Assembly: GCA_003427395.1 (NCBI GenBank)
Contig: BFEA01000603.1
Span: 516,681 to 580,680 of the forward strand
Direction of reading: 5' to 3'
DNA length: 64,000 nucleotides
DNA from: Chara braunii
Lineage: Eukaryota > Streptophyta > Charophyceae > Charales > Characeae
The notes below the pieces were generated by a model. That model was not told the DNA's origin. It searched no databases and saw only the letters and a list, made by a program, of their open reading frames with translations. Position numbers and translations under genes: made by a program. This document shows positions 44,426 through 57,095 of the stretch, piece after piece (the stretch's first letter is position 1; each line of letters begins with the position of its first letter).

Positions 44426-44924
44426 CTTCCTCCTCTCTCTCATCTTCTTCTTCGAATCTGAGAGTGTGAGAGGTTATCAGTAGGGATTCAGACAGAGGTT
44501 ATGTTGGGCGCATTGCCCATGGTCTGATTCGACATTTCTGGGACAGACATTGATTGGACATTCGGCAAGGGACTATTTGGGGACTTCGCTATTGCGATCT
44601 TGGTCTACTCCCTCGCCTCCTTCCTCCTTCGTCTCGCCCCTCCCCCATTTCTCATCCGTGGCATCTCCCCATGTGTGTGCGGGAAGGAGGGACCTTTCTT
44701 CCATGATTGCGGTCCCTCCTCTCTCTCTCTCTCATGTGTGATGTGTGATGGATGTNGGGTCAGTCCAGATCAGATCAGATCTTCTCTTTAAAGTCTTCCG
44801 CCGTGCCACTTTGTGCCATCTTGTATGTATCAGAATGTACATTGCTTGTTGTTGCATTGTCCATTTCAGTCCTTTTCATCACATAGCGGATCCTTGGCTC
44901 CCTGCGCATTGCTCCCCTGAGACA
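43550..44924 (+). repeat. 3' LTR of the chromovirus
   Basis: It starts TGTTGCATGCTG like the 5' copy. It is longer by an expanded CT tract (about 44343-44421) and contains one N at 44756. Similarity to the 5' LTR ends at CCTGAG; the last bases GACA differ, so the right border is uncertain by a few bases. Confidence 0.9.
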
Positions 44925-45876
44925 CTTATACACCAGGCTCGCCCTTTTATCCAGTCTTGTCGTCACGCCCCGCAAAGGAGGTGACCGGATCCAGTGTTGG
45001 CTAACAAGCCCCGGATATGCAACACTAGGCCCTAGCGGTAATTACGACCACCACGCAACGCCATCGGTCTCTGTACACTTTGCCGAGTGGTACGCTCAGC
45101 TCACTCACGTCGCCCGCCATCTCACCCAGCTTGCTTGCAGCGTGCATGCTCACTGCTTACACACACGTCGTTTGCAAGAGCAGCTTTCTGCATTTATACA
45201 TCCACGTGGCTGCGCAGACTTCCATTGCCATGCCAGAAGCTTGGGCACTTGCCCTTGCCTGGCTGCTGAACTATGTTAACTACCATTTCCTGCCTGCATC
45301 ATGTTTGCAAGGTTCAGTGTGACGTCATGCAGCAGTTCTGGCTGGAAACAGTGTAGTGAGGCTTCTAGAGCCTCAAAATCACTCACATGTCACGCGCCTC
45401 TTGAATTGCACCAGGTTCAGACGCAAAAACGAACTTCAACCTGGAAAAGGAGGGCAATTAGAAAGGGCAGCAGGTACAGCCGCTCAAGTACTTGCTAAAG
45501 AAGGAAAATGGACAACTCCTTGCTCATAGGGCCTCGAAAAAGCCCAGGCCTTCTCCCAAAGCACAGATGCGTGGATTTTCTCATCTGCCCGATCAATTGA
45601 GCAGACGGCGTACCTCATACTAGGGCCTGGAAGTCTCCAGGCCCTCCCATGCATCTGGCACTTAAACCAGTGCCAAAATATGCCTTCCAGACCTTCCACT
45701 CTTCTATTCACCCAGTAGTACCGGGCAAAACTGGCTGCCATTTTGGCCAGATTCATCCGGTACTATCAGCCCAAAGGTCTAGGCCATTTGGCCTACCGCA
45801 TCAGCAGGCTGCTTTGATTATTCCGCCTGCTGAAACATGGTCCAGGCCCAACGGGCAGTCCGTAGTACCAGGTGAA

Positions 45877-45878
<2 letters not shown>
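44925..45878. other. Between chromovirus and LINE, no gene recognised
   Basis: No domain, RNA or repeat is identified. Short phrases such as GTAGTACCGGGCAAAACTGG recur faintly near 55000, which might be shared LTR debris. Confidence 0.3.
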
Positions 45879-45912
<34 letters not shown>

Positions 45913-45914
<2 letters not shown>

Positions 45915-46600
45915 TTTTGGGCTGGCGCTGGTATGAGCAGACACCTCTAGCTCCCCCGGGAAGGCTCCATCTATAGGTGGGGAGCAACAGCTGCTGGAAA
46001 TCAGGTCCAGCGTTCCATAAACAATAGCCGTTCCAATCCATCTGAGTTTTCCTAACTGCCTGCTAGCATTGATTGCCCCAAACACTGGAATTTACTGCGC
46101 AGGCAGATGAGTACCCAAGAAAGGAGGAAAAAGGGGTCTCTTCAGCCCTGCTGCAGCGCGCCTCCTCTACGTGACTGTCTAGCTCCCATCCTTCCTTTCG
46201 GATGCAGCCCTCACACTCACTCTACTACCACTGAAGATCCACCATTGAAAGACCATGAGGTGGGAAGAGGTCCGGGAACTCTGAAGGGGGGTCTCGAAGC
46301 AGATAGTATTGTCTCCTTTCAAGCCCTCTTCCCCACCTTCTGGTGGTGGGATTCTGCCTCCCGCCCAACAAACGTAAGCCATCCAACCTCCCTGTTCATT
46401 CCCCAACCAGTCCCTAAAGGATTGCTTGATAGCCAGTGTTATATCCTTTTCAGTGTGAAATAGGTCCAATTTAGATCTCACTGCCTGCCATTGTATGGTA
46501 AGTTCTTCCTGAATATATTGCTTGATAAGATCAGACATTTCCATGCCCTCACATCTTACTTTTTAAATAGTTAATTACACCTTTTCCTTCACAGGGCCCA
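45913..46600 (-). other. LINE 3' UTR
   Basis: Non-coding between the zf-RVT end and the poly(A) tail. The last 110 bp (GGGAGCAACAGCTGCTGG, GGTCCAGCG) recur at 2745-2860 and 11400-11470. Confidence 0.65.
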
Positions 46601-46637
46601 GATAATTGCTCTCCGCCCCACCTTAAACATATTTTCT

Positions 46638-49600
46638 TCAAAAGTGAGTGCTATTCGTGGGGGAGAGCCTCGATTCACACAAGAGCGCTCTCCAGTCCCA
46701 TGCCCAAGCAGACTCCGTGCCAAGCAACCCGCAGATTCTATCCCACCAACGCCAAGTAAGAATCGCCTGCGGGCATTGTAAGAAAATATGCTCTATAGTC
46801 TCGGGGATCTTGCGGGCAGGGAAGGCAGTCAGACAGGACATGCACCACGGCGTTGCCAATCCCTTTTGTTCTGAGTATGTTCAATCGATCAACCAGTCGT
46901 TCGTAGGGAGTCAAAGGTGCTCTATCTGCCATTGCAAGGAGGCCATTTCGCCGGTCTGGCTCTTGTGGCGGTGAACCATCGGATGGGGTGAACGCTGTCC
47001 CTCCCTACATTCAGGTGGCACATCTATCTCTCCCTCACAACACTCTTAAGATCAACTCGGGGCCTGAGAAGCCGGTATGTGGTTTTCACAGACAGGGCAA
47101 ATAATTTGTTACTTGCTCCCGGCCTCGTCTTGCCTGATGGGTGCCATTGCCATTCTGTTGGGTCAAAGGGGAGCTTCGCGAGTGGGGTTTCGGGGAGGAA
47201 TGCTACCCGTTCTTCTTGTTCTCCGACCACCCTGATAATGATGATTCTGTACGTGTCCGCCTTCTGCCACCGTCTCCTCTCATTTTGTGGATACCTTGTA
47301 AGCCAATTATTTGTTTCCTGATGGAAGAGGGTCACCCACACATCTCCCACGCCCACTTCTACCACCTTACATGCATTCTCTCTATCCCCTACCATTGCTA
47401 CCCAATTCCCTTTCTGGAATCGCGGCCCCCTGCGTAAGATGCGCACCCAGTCTATGGGAATAGAAAAAATTAATTGATCCAGGTTCTTCTCAATGTGGTG
47501 ACAGTTTTTCAAATCAGGCCTCAATTGCTTTGTTGTTTTCCAATTCCTGTCTTCTCCATCCCATATATCCCGGATTCTCGTTACACCTTTCTTTACCCAG
47601 CGTTACACCTTTGTTTACCCAGCAATTCCAAAGGGGGATAGAGCTACAGTATACCCTCTCACTTTGGTCGGTGACACTTGTATTGCCAAACCGCGGCTGC
47701 CTCGCCACCTCCTCCCATCTGTCCGGCGTCCCTTTGTCCGGCAGCGGGAGTTGGCGCCATGCTCGGAGGCCTTTAACCCAGAAATAATCTCTGGTCAAGT
47801 CCATTCTGGCAACCCTACTGTCTGATTCCCCTTGAATTCTCGAGTGTCGGGGAATAGTCCAAAAGCGGTCCTCTAACCAGCCGTAGCACGCCACGGAAGC
47901 AGGGGGGTTAATACGAGGGTCTTCATCCATAGGATAATCAGTGTTGTGATCTGTATACCAAGGTCCAAAATTCCTAGACCTCCTTCATCTTTGGGTTGAA
48001 TAACTGCCGACCATGCCACTCTACTAATGACGTTAGGGAGTCTACTATCCCCTCTCCATAACAGCATGGACAGCTGCCTCTTCAAGGCTCGAACTGCTTC
48101 TTTGCTTAAAGACCATATTGCCGACCTATCATAGAAGGAAGCCAAAACCATATCGTTAATGGCCAATGCTCTACCAAACAACGAGGTGTGTTTAGCATTC
48201 CACTCAGCTATTTTTTCAAGTGCAGGTTGCAAAACGGAATCATCATTAGAGGCCAGCTTGCCCAAGGCTGTCATCATGATGCCCAATACTCTAATCGGGG
48301 CTGTTTCCGATAGCCATTTGACCCGCGGTAACTCGGGGGGGTGTACGCCTTGATGATGGATCCACCATCCTAGTGTCTTGCTTCCCCAATTGATTGTCAT
48401 GTCGGACACTGCCGTAAACCGGTCCATCAGCCTCCTAATCTCTTCCATATTCTCGGGGGAAGCATCCACTACGATTGTCAAGTCGTCTACAAACATAAAG
48501 CAAACCGGAATCACTTCCTTGGGGATGGCGGAAATCTGAAGTTTCTTAATGTCCTTGTTAGCTTGAAGGTTTGGAGCCCGCGCTTCCATCACTATTATGA
48601 ACAGGAAGGGGGCCAAGGGTTCCCCTTGACGAACCGGTTGCTGTAGGGAAATCTCCGGAGCTAAGACCCCATTTACTTGAATCTGTGTGGTGGTGTTACG
48701 GTGGAGTATTGCAGTCCATTCGCAGAATTAGGGCCAAAATTCATTTTTTCCATACATTTATCTAAGAATATCCAGTCGATGCGCTTGTAGTTTTTTTCAA
48801 CGTTTATAAAGATCACCGACATATTGCATTTATCTTGTCATTAGTGTCAAAACCTCATTTGCCAGGAGTATATCACCCTGAATTTTCCAACCCTCCATAC
48901 ATCTTGTTTGAGTGGGATGGATCAAGCCATCCAAAATCGGGATCAAGCGGTTGGTCAGGGCTTTTGCTAGCATTTTGTACACAACCATAAGCATAGTTAT
49001 GGGTCGGTAGTTCGTGATATCCATTTTATCCCCTTGTTTATGCAGCAAGGTAAGAACCCCCTGGCCCACCAATTCCCCCATACTACCCATCTCCCACACA
49101 TGGTCATAATATTCCATAAGATTTGGCACCATCTGATCCCAAAGTGTTTCCCAAAACTCCAGGTTTCTTTTCCTCATCCATCTGACTCGACGTTGTCCGG
49201 ATTTCGTCCTTGGAAAGTTGGCCTTCAAGTTGTTCTTTGTGGTGAGCAGATAGGCATTTAACAAGAGGTTTCAAAAAATTCGCAATCTCTTCCACACTGG
49301 TAGCCATATCCCTTTGAGAACATCTAGAGGTGAAGAGGTCCTTAAAAAAGGTCCTCGCCACCTGCACACATTGGGGAGTGGAGGTCACCACGTTGTCACC
49401 TCCTTGATGAGGGTCATACAGGGCTTCTATGGTCGTCCTATATGAACGAACCCAGGTCAGATCCTTCGATCTGATTTCTTGCTACCTGGCCCCAAATGAG
49501 CATGCCATCCCATCGTTGTGTGGCAAAAGACTCCAATTGTCGGTGCAAAGACGATAAGTTTGATTGGTTCTGAGACTGTGTGTGTGTGTCCTCCGGTTCA

Positions 49601-50689
49601 ACTTGTTGTTCAAGTTGTATTTGTTGCAGAATCTCAATTTCTCTTTCATGCCTCCGGGACGTAAGTAGCGATGAGTATTCCTTACATCTTTTGCTAAGGA
49701 AAAACAACCCATTGTTAAACCAATCGATTTCCTCTGTGATAAATGGTTTATGCATGTGCAAGAAAGTCCAGCGATTCGCAAGATATTTCATAAATGCCTT
49801 CTGTTGGAGAAGGGAAACGTTCAACTTATGGAAACTCGGTCCCTGGTCTGGTTTGTTGCGAAACAACAGGATAATCGAGCACATCTTATGGTCCAACCCT
49901 GGGTACGGGCTTCACGGCAAGATGGCCACTTGGAGGAGCGCCCCCTGCAAATCCTCTGAAATGAGGATAAGATCGATCCTGGATCTCGAATGACCCTCTG
50001 TCCCTGTTTCCCGCAAAAAATGAGTAAAAGTGTGTGTTCAGGTGGAGATGCCAAAATGTATCAAAGACCTTGAAGGACAGACACAAATCCTTGATTATCC
50101 GTTCATCTTCCTCTACGTAGGATGGGACGGGGAAAGGTGTTTGCCACATGTCCATCCCTCGGTTCGGGCCGCATTAAAGTCCCTTGCTATAATCGTCGGT
50201 ATTCTGGTCCGGATCTAAGCTTTAATATTTTCAAAAAATGCTCTCCTGTCCGCCACTACATTGGGGCGTATATGCATATGATGCAGACCGCTTCAATTCA
50301 AGCATTGCCAGAATTGACACCCATCTACCGCTTTCCTGATCAACCACCCAATGAATCGGTTCCGCGTGGGACCTGGGAGGGATCCGAATGGCTACTCCTG
50401 CACTTCCCGGCCTTGGGGCGGGCGCTCTAAAGGCTTTGTGCGGCCACACCAGTTTATGTATCCTATTATGTTCCAGTGAGTCCATGAGGTGCGTCTCCTG
50501 GACGCAAATTACGTCTGGCCAAATTCTTCCTCCCACTCCTCTAATAAGGTCCCAGATTGCTTGTCGTTTCTCCGGTTTAATTGTGTCCATCCCATTCACA
50601 TTCAAGTATCGCAATTCAAGATCGACCACCCTCTGACACTGGTTCCAAATCTTGTCCTTACGATATACCGCTTTGATCGGATCCATCAC
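46638..50689 (-). pseudogene. LINE ORF2: endonuclease, RT, zf-RVT
   Basis: From 50689 down, an AP-endonuclease start (ELRYLNVNGMD, WPDVICVQETHLMD, GVAIRI) is followed by a degraded middle, then GPSFHKLNVSLLQQKAFMKY, LSKDEIRTTSSQMDEEKKPG, and RT motifs LVGQGVLTLLHKQGDKMDIT, NYRPITMLMVVYKMLAKALT and PTQTRCMEGWKIQGD. The palm motif is FVDDLTIVVD, with both Asp residues present. MTINWGSKTLGWW, LFGRALAIND and LSMLLWRGDSRLPNVISRVA follow. The zf-RVT reads CLTAFPARKIPETIEHIFLQ then CP. At least six frame changes separate the readable pieces (46638-46932, 47024-47524, 47514-47930, 47873-48616, 48830-49391, 49438-49896, 50231-50689). Confidence 0.9.
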
Positions 50690-50930
50690 TATCCTTCAAA
50701 ATTATACTCCACACTACCTTGTTAAGGGACTTCTTCTATATTCTCCCAGATCGGTTGTGCGCTTTTCAACAAGCAATTTCTCAACAAGGCACACAAGCCC
50801 TTTTGCACATCCAGTTTTGTACAAGTGTCACTGGGTCGAATGCTAACAGCCGAAAGGTTCAACAATTGGTTATAAGAAAACCATTGCAACCCGCCTGTTT
50901 GGACTGATCGAAGCGGATGAACACGTCCAT

Positions 50931-53575
50931 CTATGAAATTCTAGAGGAACCTGCCGCAATTGTCCACATGGCCTGTACCCCCGGCTCGAAAGGTTCATCG
51001 ATGTATGTTGTCAATTGCATCTTCAGAAGTTGTGCTGCAGCTTTTGAGTATCGATTACATGGGTCTGCCCAAAAGGAAGACCATCCCTGCAAAGTAACCC
51101 CTCCTTGCTTGCCACCTTCCACTGGGGACAACCCCACTTCCCATTTCCCATCTTGCCCTTGTATTGGTATCAACAACAGCCCGTCTCTCGAAAAAGGCCC
51201 CGTGCTAGGGCCCATCTCCACCACGTGTCTGAGCCTTTTCTTTCGCATATGATCTATCAGTATATCATCATCAGCATTGGGCGGATCCGGGTCCGGGAGA
51301 GAAGAAGGCGGGTTCCCAGGTATGATGGGTGCAGTGTCGTCCGATGATGTCATTTCCAGCGGGCGAAACCGGGTGAAAACTATAGAAGTTAGTCTATGCC
51401 ATGCTTCCGTCCATGTCAGACAGGGATGCAACCCGTGTTCAAGGACACCTTTAAAAGAGATGCTTGTGTCCAACATCGAGAAGAGCTCAAGATACGTGTT
51501 GTCCCAGAACCCGGAAACAGCGGCGTATTTCGCTTTCAAGTTCGCCATCAACCAATCCGCAACAGCCATCAATTCTTGTTCCATAGGTATGTGTGATGGC
51601 AGGCCCCCCTCCTCCCTGCCTTCGGGTTGTAGGCCCTCCGGAGTCTTATTCGCAGCATCTGGAAGCGGGTCGACATCCATCGGCATCGGTCTGAATGTCG
51701 CATCGAACGGGGCTGCATCTGCAGCCACGACTGTCTGTAAAGGGAGATGATCTGTCGGCACCCGTCCAACTGCCGCATCACACGGGTCAGCTGCGGCTGG
51801 CTGCAAAGGGGCCTGCCCCCTTTCCGACTCATCCGTCTCCATTTCATCAAGGGCCACCGGGAGCTGTTGCTTACTTGTCTCCATTTCCACAAAATCCCCG
51901 GGTCACATCAGTACTCAACAGGTCCTGGCCCGGCTGCCCGAGGAGATGTGCAATCCCGTGCTGCCCCTCCTTGCCACCGCCTTCCATTGCATCCACCGCC
52001 TCCTGAACATACCCAATTGCATCGAGGCCAATGTTGCCATGTACTCCCGTGTTCGCCGGGACTCAATCTCGGCCCCTTATCATGCACCGCCTGCACCACG
52101 TGTGTGTGCACGTGTGCTTCTCTTCCCAATACCCCGGTGCCCCCTGGGGATCTTTCGGGACCCAGGTTCGTTTTCCCCCTTCTTCCCCACCGTTTTCCAT
52201 CCCCCTTCATCCCAAGTGGTGCTCACTGGAGGTCCCTCCTTGTGTAAACCCTCCCTGTATAGCTTGTCCCCAACCGGCGACGGGGGGATCCAAGCATCCA
52301 GGGGGCGAGTTTCCCAATCAGTCTGTCTTTTCCCACACCCAACCTACCAGAGCTCCTTCCCACGTGCCACCATCAACGTAGACCCAACCCTCATGGCTCG
52401 GGTCCACCATCCTCCATCATGTCGCCTTGATAGGGTCCCTCAACAATCTCCCTATCACCATAAGCCTCTTCTGCGGGTGCAAGGGCCAAGTGGGCTTAGT
52501 GCTCAAATGACCATAAGCTCGACATTTATGACACCATGGCCGCATCTTATGCGCAGTATGAATCAGATATTCCCTTCCTCCCACCCGATACGGGATCACA
52601 TCGTCCGCGGAGAAGGGTTGGCCCTGGGGGAAATCTAGGGCCAGCATAAGATAGTCGTCTCTCTCGGCGACATATGAAGGGAGAGGGTCAATGAACGACA
52701 CAATGTCATACAGCTGACCAAAATCGTGCACGAAGGCTGCTTGGATTTCTACAGGGATGTGGCGGAATTCAACCCAGTAGAAGTCCTGCATCATCTGCAT
52801 TCATCTCTCCTCCAGTCCCATTCGCCGTTGTGGTATCCATGGGCGAATCCGGACTTCCCGTCGATCACAGTGCAGACGTTTCCAGCCGCCAATCGTCTGT
52901 TTGTCCGTCTCAAGCATGCACAAAACTGTAAACACCGTATTAGAAACCGGTTGAATAAGGAACAAATCTTGGGCCAGGTCAGCTCTGCTTTTGAGGAGCT
53001 CCAGACGCCGGCCTATCCAATTAACTTTATTGTTCACAGATTTAAATGCCCCATCGTCGTGAAACACCCAGTTATCTGCGTGTTTGACATTGCATCCCTG
53101 TCAGCCAATCCTTTGTCGGGATAGGCTTCACCATGACCTGCTTGCCCGCATACGAAACCACTCGTGTTTCAGAGGGCTGCAGCAATTGGGTCATGAAGAA
53201 GGCTCGAGCCGACGAGAGATTGTCCAAAGGGATAACCAGATCTCCGGACCGTGGGCTGCCCTGTCCACGATGGATGGTGAGCGTATGACCCCTACCCGGG
53301 TTCTTGACTTCGTCTGCCCAAGTCAAAAGATCTGAGGAGGTCTCGCACTCTATCTGTGTTGGAGCTTGAGTGCTCGGTCGCTGTAGCACGGCCTGCTGCA
53401 GTTCTTCTATCAAGACCCCAATATCCTCCTGCGGCCCTACTCCCTCCCTCACGGTAGTCAGCATTCGGATTGCAGGAGAAGCGGTAGCCTGTTGGTCCCG
53501 ATTTTCTTGGGACCGTTTTACTTGTCTAATATGTTGGTCTGCGAACTGCCTCATTGCCACGCTGTAGAACACCAT
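50931..53575 (-). pseudogene. LINE ORF1 (gag-like), broken
   Basis: Three readable pieces in minus-strand order occupy 53575-52801, 52800-52417 and 51890-50931. The middle one reads FYWVEFRHIPVEIQAAFVHD, FGQLYDIV, YLMLALDFPQGQPF and WCHKCRAYGHLS. This is an RRM/DUF4283-like fold region followed by a zinc knuckle whose last Cys is missing. The last piece (51890-50931) is open for 319 codons and is acidic and Pro-rich, then WTEAWHRLTSIVFTRFRPLE. The product would bind LINE RNA. Assignment follows from position upstream of ORF2 and the knuckle. Confidence 0.7.
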
Positions 53576-53590
53576 TGAATCCAGTCTTTT

Positions 53591-53887
53591 GTGGGCTGGT
53601 GCCTACGAGTAATAATTCTCATTGTTTCCATCCGAGATCGACAATATTATGTTCTGAACAACGCTAGTGCGAACCTTTTTTGCACTGCTGTTTTTTTGTT
53701 TTTTTTCTTAGAATATGCAACTTATTTTTGAATTGTTTTGGGTAGTATGATAGTTTACAGCATTATCGACTGATGTCAACCATCTCCTCAAATTGGACGA
53801 CCCCCCATTCCTCTTGTACTTTGTTTTGTGCCTAGTTGCTCGCAAACCTTTTTTTTTTTTTTTCCTATTGTGGGGAATTTGTATTCA
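53591..53887. other. Flank between LINE and MITE-like element
   Basis: AT-rich, with T runs at 53693-53708 and 53851-53863. No feature recognised. Confidence 0.3.
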
Positions 53888-54566
53888 GGGGTGAAGTCCC
53901 ACCGACAGTGTTGAGTTTTCTCAACACTAGCTTTCCATCACGTGGCATGGTGGGACAAAGCTCTGCTGTTGATGTATTCCGAGTCTAATGGTCTCCGAAA
54001 TACAGGAGAATAACCTATTAATTTTGGTCATTTTGTAGATTTTTTCTTTGACGTGAAATCCGTTTTGTAGTATGCTTTGGCCCTTTTGGTTTGGGCGGGA
54101 AACCGTTTTGCGTTGAGAAAACTACCCTACGGGGGGTAGGGTAGATTTCTCAACTGCAGTGCTTTTCTTTTTTTTTGTTTTTTTAGACACCATTACATCC
54201 TGAAACGGAGGAACTCTGACAGTTGTGTTTGGCTCTCTGGCATCAAACTTGTTTCCTTCTTTGGGCAATGAACGCATTTGGCCATCCACGTTGTCCCTGT
54301 CCATTTGACAAATGGTGACCTCCTGTCCCTCACCACGGGGACTCGGGAAGTATCCCTTTACCACAGAGACATTCACTCCGACTGTGCCAGACGTGTTTCA
54401 TTTCTTCAAGTTGCGTTATAAAAAAATAGGGAGAAAACTCAGAAAAGTTGTTTCTAGCCTTTTTATTTTCAGTTTTTTTATTTCTTGTTCCGAATATTTT
54501 AATGTCGAAATGGTGTCACGCAGTTGAGTTTTCTAAACTCGACAACGGTAGGTGAGACTTCACCCC
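53888..54566. mobile_element. MITE-like element with terminal inverted repeats and hairpins
   Basis: The left end GGGGTGAAGTCCCACCGACA with TTGAGTTTTCTCAAC is mirrored at the right end by TTGAGTTTTCTAAACTCGAC with GGTGAGACTTCACCCC. The two ~40-bp ends are imperfect reverse complements. Inside the left end GTGTTGAG-TTTT-CTCAACAC (53908-53927) is a perfect hairpin. At 54112-54156 GTTGAGAAAACTACCCTAC pairs with GTAGGGTAGATTTCTCAAC. No transposase is present. Target-site duplication is unclear. Confidence 0.7.
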
Positions 54567-55824
54567 AGCCTGGCTCCTCTCCCATACTCGTCCAGGCTCA
54601 ACCCCGTGATAGCAGTCATGGCAAAACATCCATCGCCAGGGCACGCTCGAAGGAGTGTCCAAGGTCGCAGAGGTTCATGGACTGGTAGCTTGTTCTGAAT
54701 TTTGACAACACTATATCCACACACTTTGGTATTGTCTTAGGGATGTCTCCACTGAGATCCACTGGCTATGGCAGAATCAAGGAGCTGCCACCATGACCAC
54801 GAAAGCCATCTACTGCCACAAAGAAGGACAGTGGCTATGGAAATCGTGTGCAGAATACGCGACAAAGCAACAGGATGACCTTTCACCTTACCACGTATCA
54901 GATGTGCACTCCACGTCAGCCTGTGACGTGGCTTCATCCAGCTCCTGTACCAAACGTGCGAATCTTCGAACTGTCTTAGACTATTGCTGCATACATCAGA
55001 AAGTACCGGGTGAATCTGCCCTAACCCACGGCCAGCCAGCTTCAGGCAGTACTCCGGCTGCCCCTCTCTCTTGAGGTCATCTAGACCGTCCTTCTGGCTT
55101 GCGCACAGCATGTTCTGGCCACATGTGCTTGTTATCGAGCATCCAAAATCACCCCGCTCTATTCCAAGGCCCGGGGGCATCTGCCTCTTGGCCCAATGCC
55201 ATTCTCACAGCCCTTTTAAGCTGGCCTTTCGGGGGTGTTTTAAGACGTGACTGCAGTGTGATCTTGTCAAGCCCACATGCCCCTTATGGGCTCGGCTGCA
55301 CGAGTGCTACAATGGCAATAACAAAAGGATGCAAGGCTTTAAGGAGGAGCGAATCCAGAAACATTGTTCAATTTGGATTGTTACGTGGCCCAACCTTGGT
55401 TCAGGCCAGCCTGCCAGATCTCCGGCCAACCAGTCAGGCTAGCGGTGCTTGCATGTGGCCGCAGGGACACCAAACAGACATCCTTCGTGGGGTGCCATCA
55501 CAAAGCTGAACGAAGGAGCGAACCTGGTATGTTTGTATGGGCATTCACGCTGTACTGTGTGCATGCATTGGGTGGAGGCTGCCGCACAGGCGAGCGAAGT
55601 ACTCACGCACTCGCATGAGGTGGTCCACTTCAATTGTTGAGACCTTATGCCAGTCTGCAGGCTGGCGTCTAGGTGTGTCTCCTGACTCTCCTGTACAAAA
55701 CAAAAATAAAAAATTGTACTCGCATTCAACGAGGTTGTACATGAGTACAAAAACTGCGTTGTACGCTTTTGTACTTGCCCGAAAACTATTTTTCGCAGGG
55801 TACACAGGGGAGGGGAAAAAAAAA
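54567..55824. other. No gene recognised (PIEZO intron 1)
   Basis: Open frames at 54737-55180 and 55099-55509 have no recognised domain. The DNA looks like decayed repeats. Confidence 0.3.
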
Positions 55825-55948
55825 CATGGGGCGATAGCGCCTCAAGTGTAGTATCTGGTAAGAAAAAAGGAAAAAAGAAAAGAAAACATGGGGCGATAGC
55901 GCCTCAAGTGTAGTATCTGGTAAGAAAAAAGGAAAAAAGAAAAGATTA
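55825..55948. repeat. 62-bp tandem duplication
   Basis: CATGGGGCGATAGCGCCTCA with AGTGTAGTATCTGGTAAG and an A-rich tail occurs at 55825 and again at 55887, almost identical. A third faint trace (CGATAGCGCC) is at 56000. Confidence 0.9.
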
Positions 55949-56048
55949 TTCCTAGGTTTTTTCTTCTTCTGAAAATAGGTTTTTTTTGGGCCGTTTGTCG
56001 ATAGCGCCCACAGCTCTGGCCTTTGGTGGAGAGCGTTCCCTATGCGCG

Positions 56049-56049
<1 letters not shown>

Positions 56050-56137
<88 letters not shown>

Positions 56138-57022
56138 NNNNNNNNNNNNNNNNNNNNNNNNNNNNNNNNNNNNNNNNNNNNNNNNNNNNNNNNNNNNNNN
56201 NNNNNNNNNNNNNNNNNNNNNNNNNNNNNNNNNNNNNNNNNNNNNNNNNNNNNNNNNNNNNNNNNNNNNNNNNNNNNNNNNNNNNNNNNNNNNNNNNNNN
56301 NNNNNNNNNNNNNNNNNNNNNNNNNNNNNNNNNNNNNNNNNNNNNNNNNNNNNNNNNNNNNNNNNNNNNNNNNNNNNNNNNNNNNNNNNNNNNNNNNNNN
56401 NNNNNNNNNNNNNNNNNNNNNNNNNNNNNNNNNNNNNNNNNNNNNNNNNNNNNNNNNNNNNNNNNNNNNNNNNNNNNNNNNNNNNNNNNNNNNNNNNNNN
56501 NNNNNNNNNNNNNNNNNNNNNNNNNNNNNNNNNNNNNNNNNNNNNNNNNNNNNNNNNNNNNNNNNNNNNNNNNNNNNNNNNNNNNNNNNNNNNNNNNNNN
56601 NNNNNNNNNNNNNNNNNNNNNNNNNNNNNNNNNNNNNNNNNNNNNNNNNNNNNNNNNNNNNNNNNNNNNNNNNNNNNNNNNNNNNNNNNNNNNNNNNNNN
56701 NNNNNNNNNNNNNNNNNNNNNNNNNNNNNNNNNNNNNNNNNNNNNNNNNNNNNNNNNNNNNNNNNNNNNNNNNNNNNNNNNNNNNNNNNNNNNNNNNNNN
56801 NNNNNNNNNNNNNNNNNNNNNNNNNNNNNNNNNNNNNNNNNNNNNNNNNNNNNNNNNNNNNNNNNNNNNNNNNNNNNNNNNNNNNNNNNNNNNNNNNNNN
56901 NNNNNNNNNNNNNNNNNNNNNNNNNNNNNNNNNNNNNNNNNNNNNNNNNNNNNNNNNNNNNNNNNNNNNNNNNNNNNNNNNNNNNNNNNNNNNNNNNNNN
57001 NNNNNNNNNNNNNNNNNNNNNN

Positions 57023-57093
<71 letters not shown>
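56050..57093. other. Assembly gap between (GA)n and (CT)n
   Basis: A GA run (about 56050-56137) leads into 885 N (56138-57022), followed by a CT run (57023-57093). The long open frames across it come only from dinucleotide repeats and N. The strand switch from GA to CT means the two sides are reverse complements. Confidence 0.97.

Positions 57094-57095
<2 letters not shown>

Larger units (their letters stand above)
35597..44924 (+). mobile_element. Chromovirus-type Ty3/gypsy retrotransposon, dead copy
   Basis: The complete layout is 5' LTR, initiator-Met primer site, repeat-rich leader, gag with zinc knuckle, protease, RT, RNase H, integrase with chromodomain, polypurine tract and 3' LTR. 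Coding is broken by at least four frameshifts and five in-frame stops, and key Asp residues are changed. No exact 5-bp target duplication is seen: TTGTA precedes the element and TTATA lies two bases after the 3' LTR end. It sits inside PIEZO intron 1 on the strand opposite to the gene. The gag and pol wording strongly recalls Chara braunii elements. Confidence 0.95.
45879..53590 (-). mobile_element. Near full-length L1-type LINE with poly(A) tail
   Basis: On the minus strand the element runs from about 53590 (start of the ORF1 region) to a 34-base poly(A) tail (T run 45879-45912). Order is ORF1, endonuclease, reverse transcriptase, zf-RVT, 3' UTR and tail. Multiple frame changes break both ORFs. 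No target duplication was found flanking it. It lies in PIEZO intron 1 in the same orientation as the gene, so it would be transcribed with it. Confidence 0.88.

Noticed and set aside
51695-52638. Plus-strand Pro/Cys-rich frames of 100-230 codons
   Set aside because: They are shadows of the minus-strand LINE ORF1.
45840-55030. Target-site duplication of the LINE (GTAGTACCAGGTGAA-like words on both sides)
   Set aside because: The nearest match (GTACCGGGTGAA near 55005) is imperfect and 1.4 kb beyond the element end.
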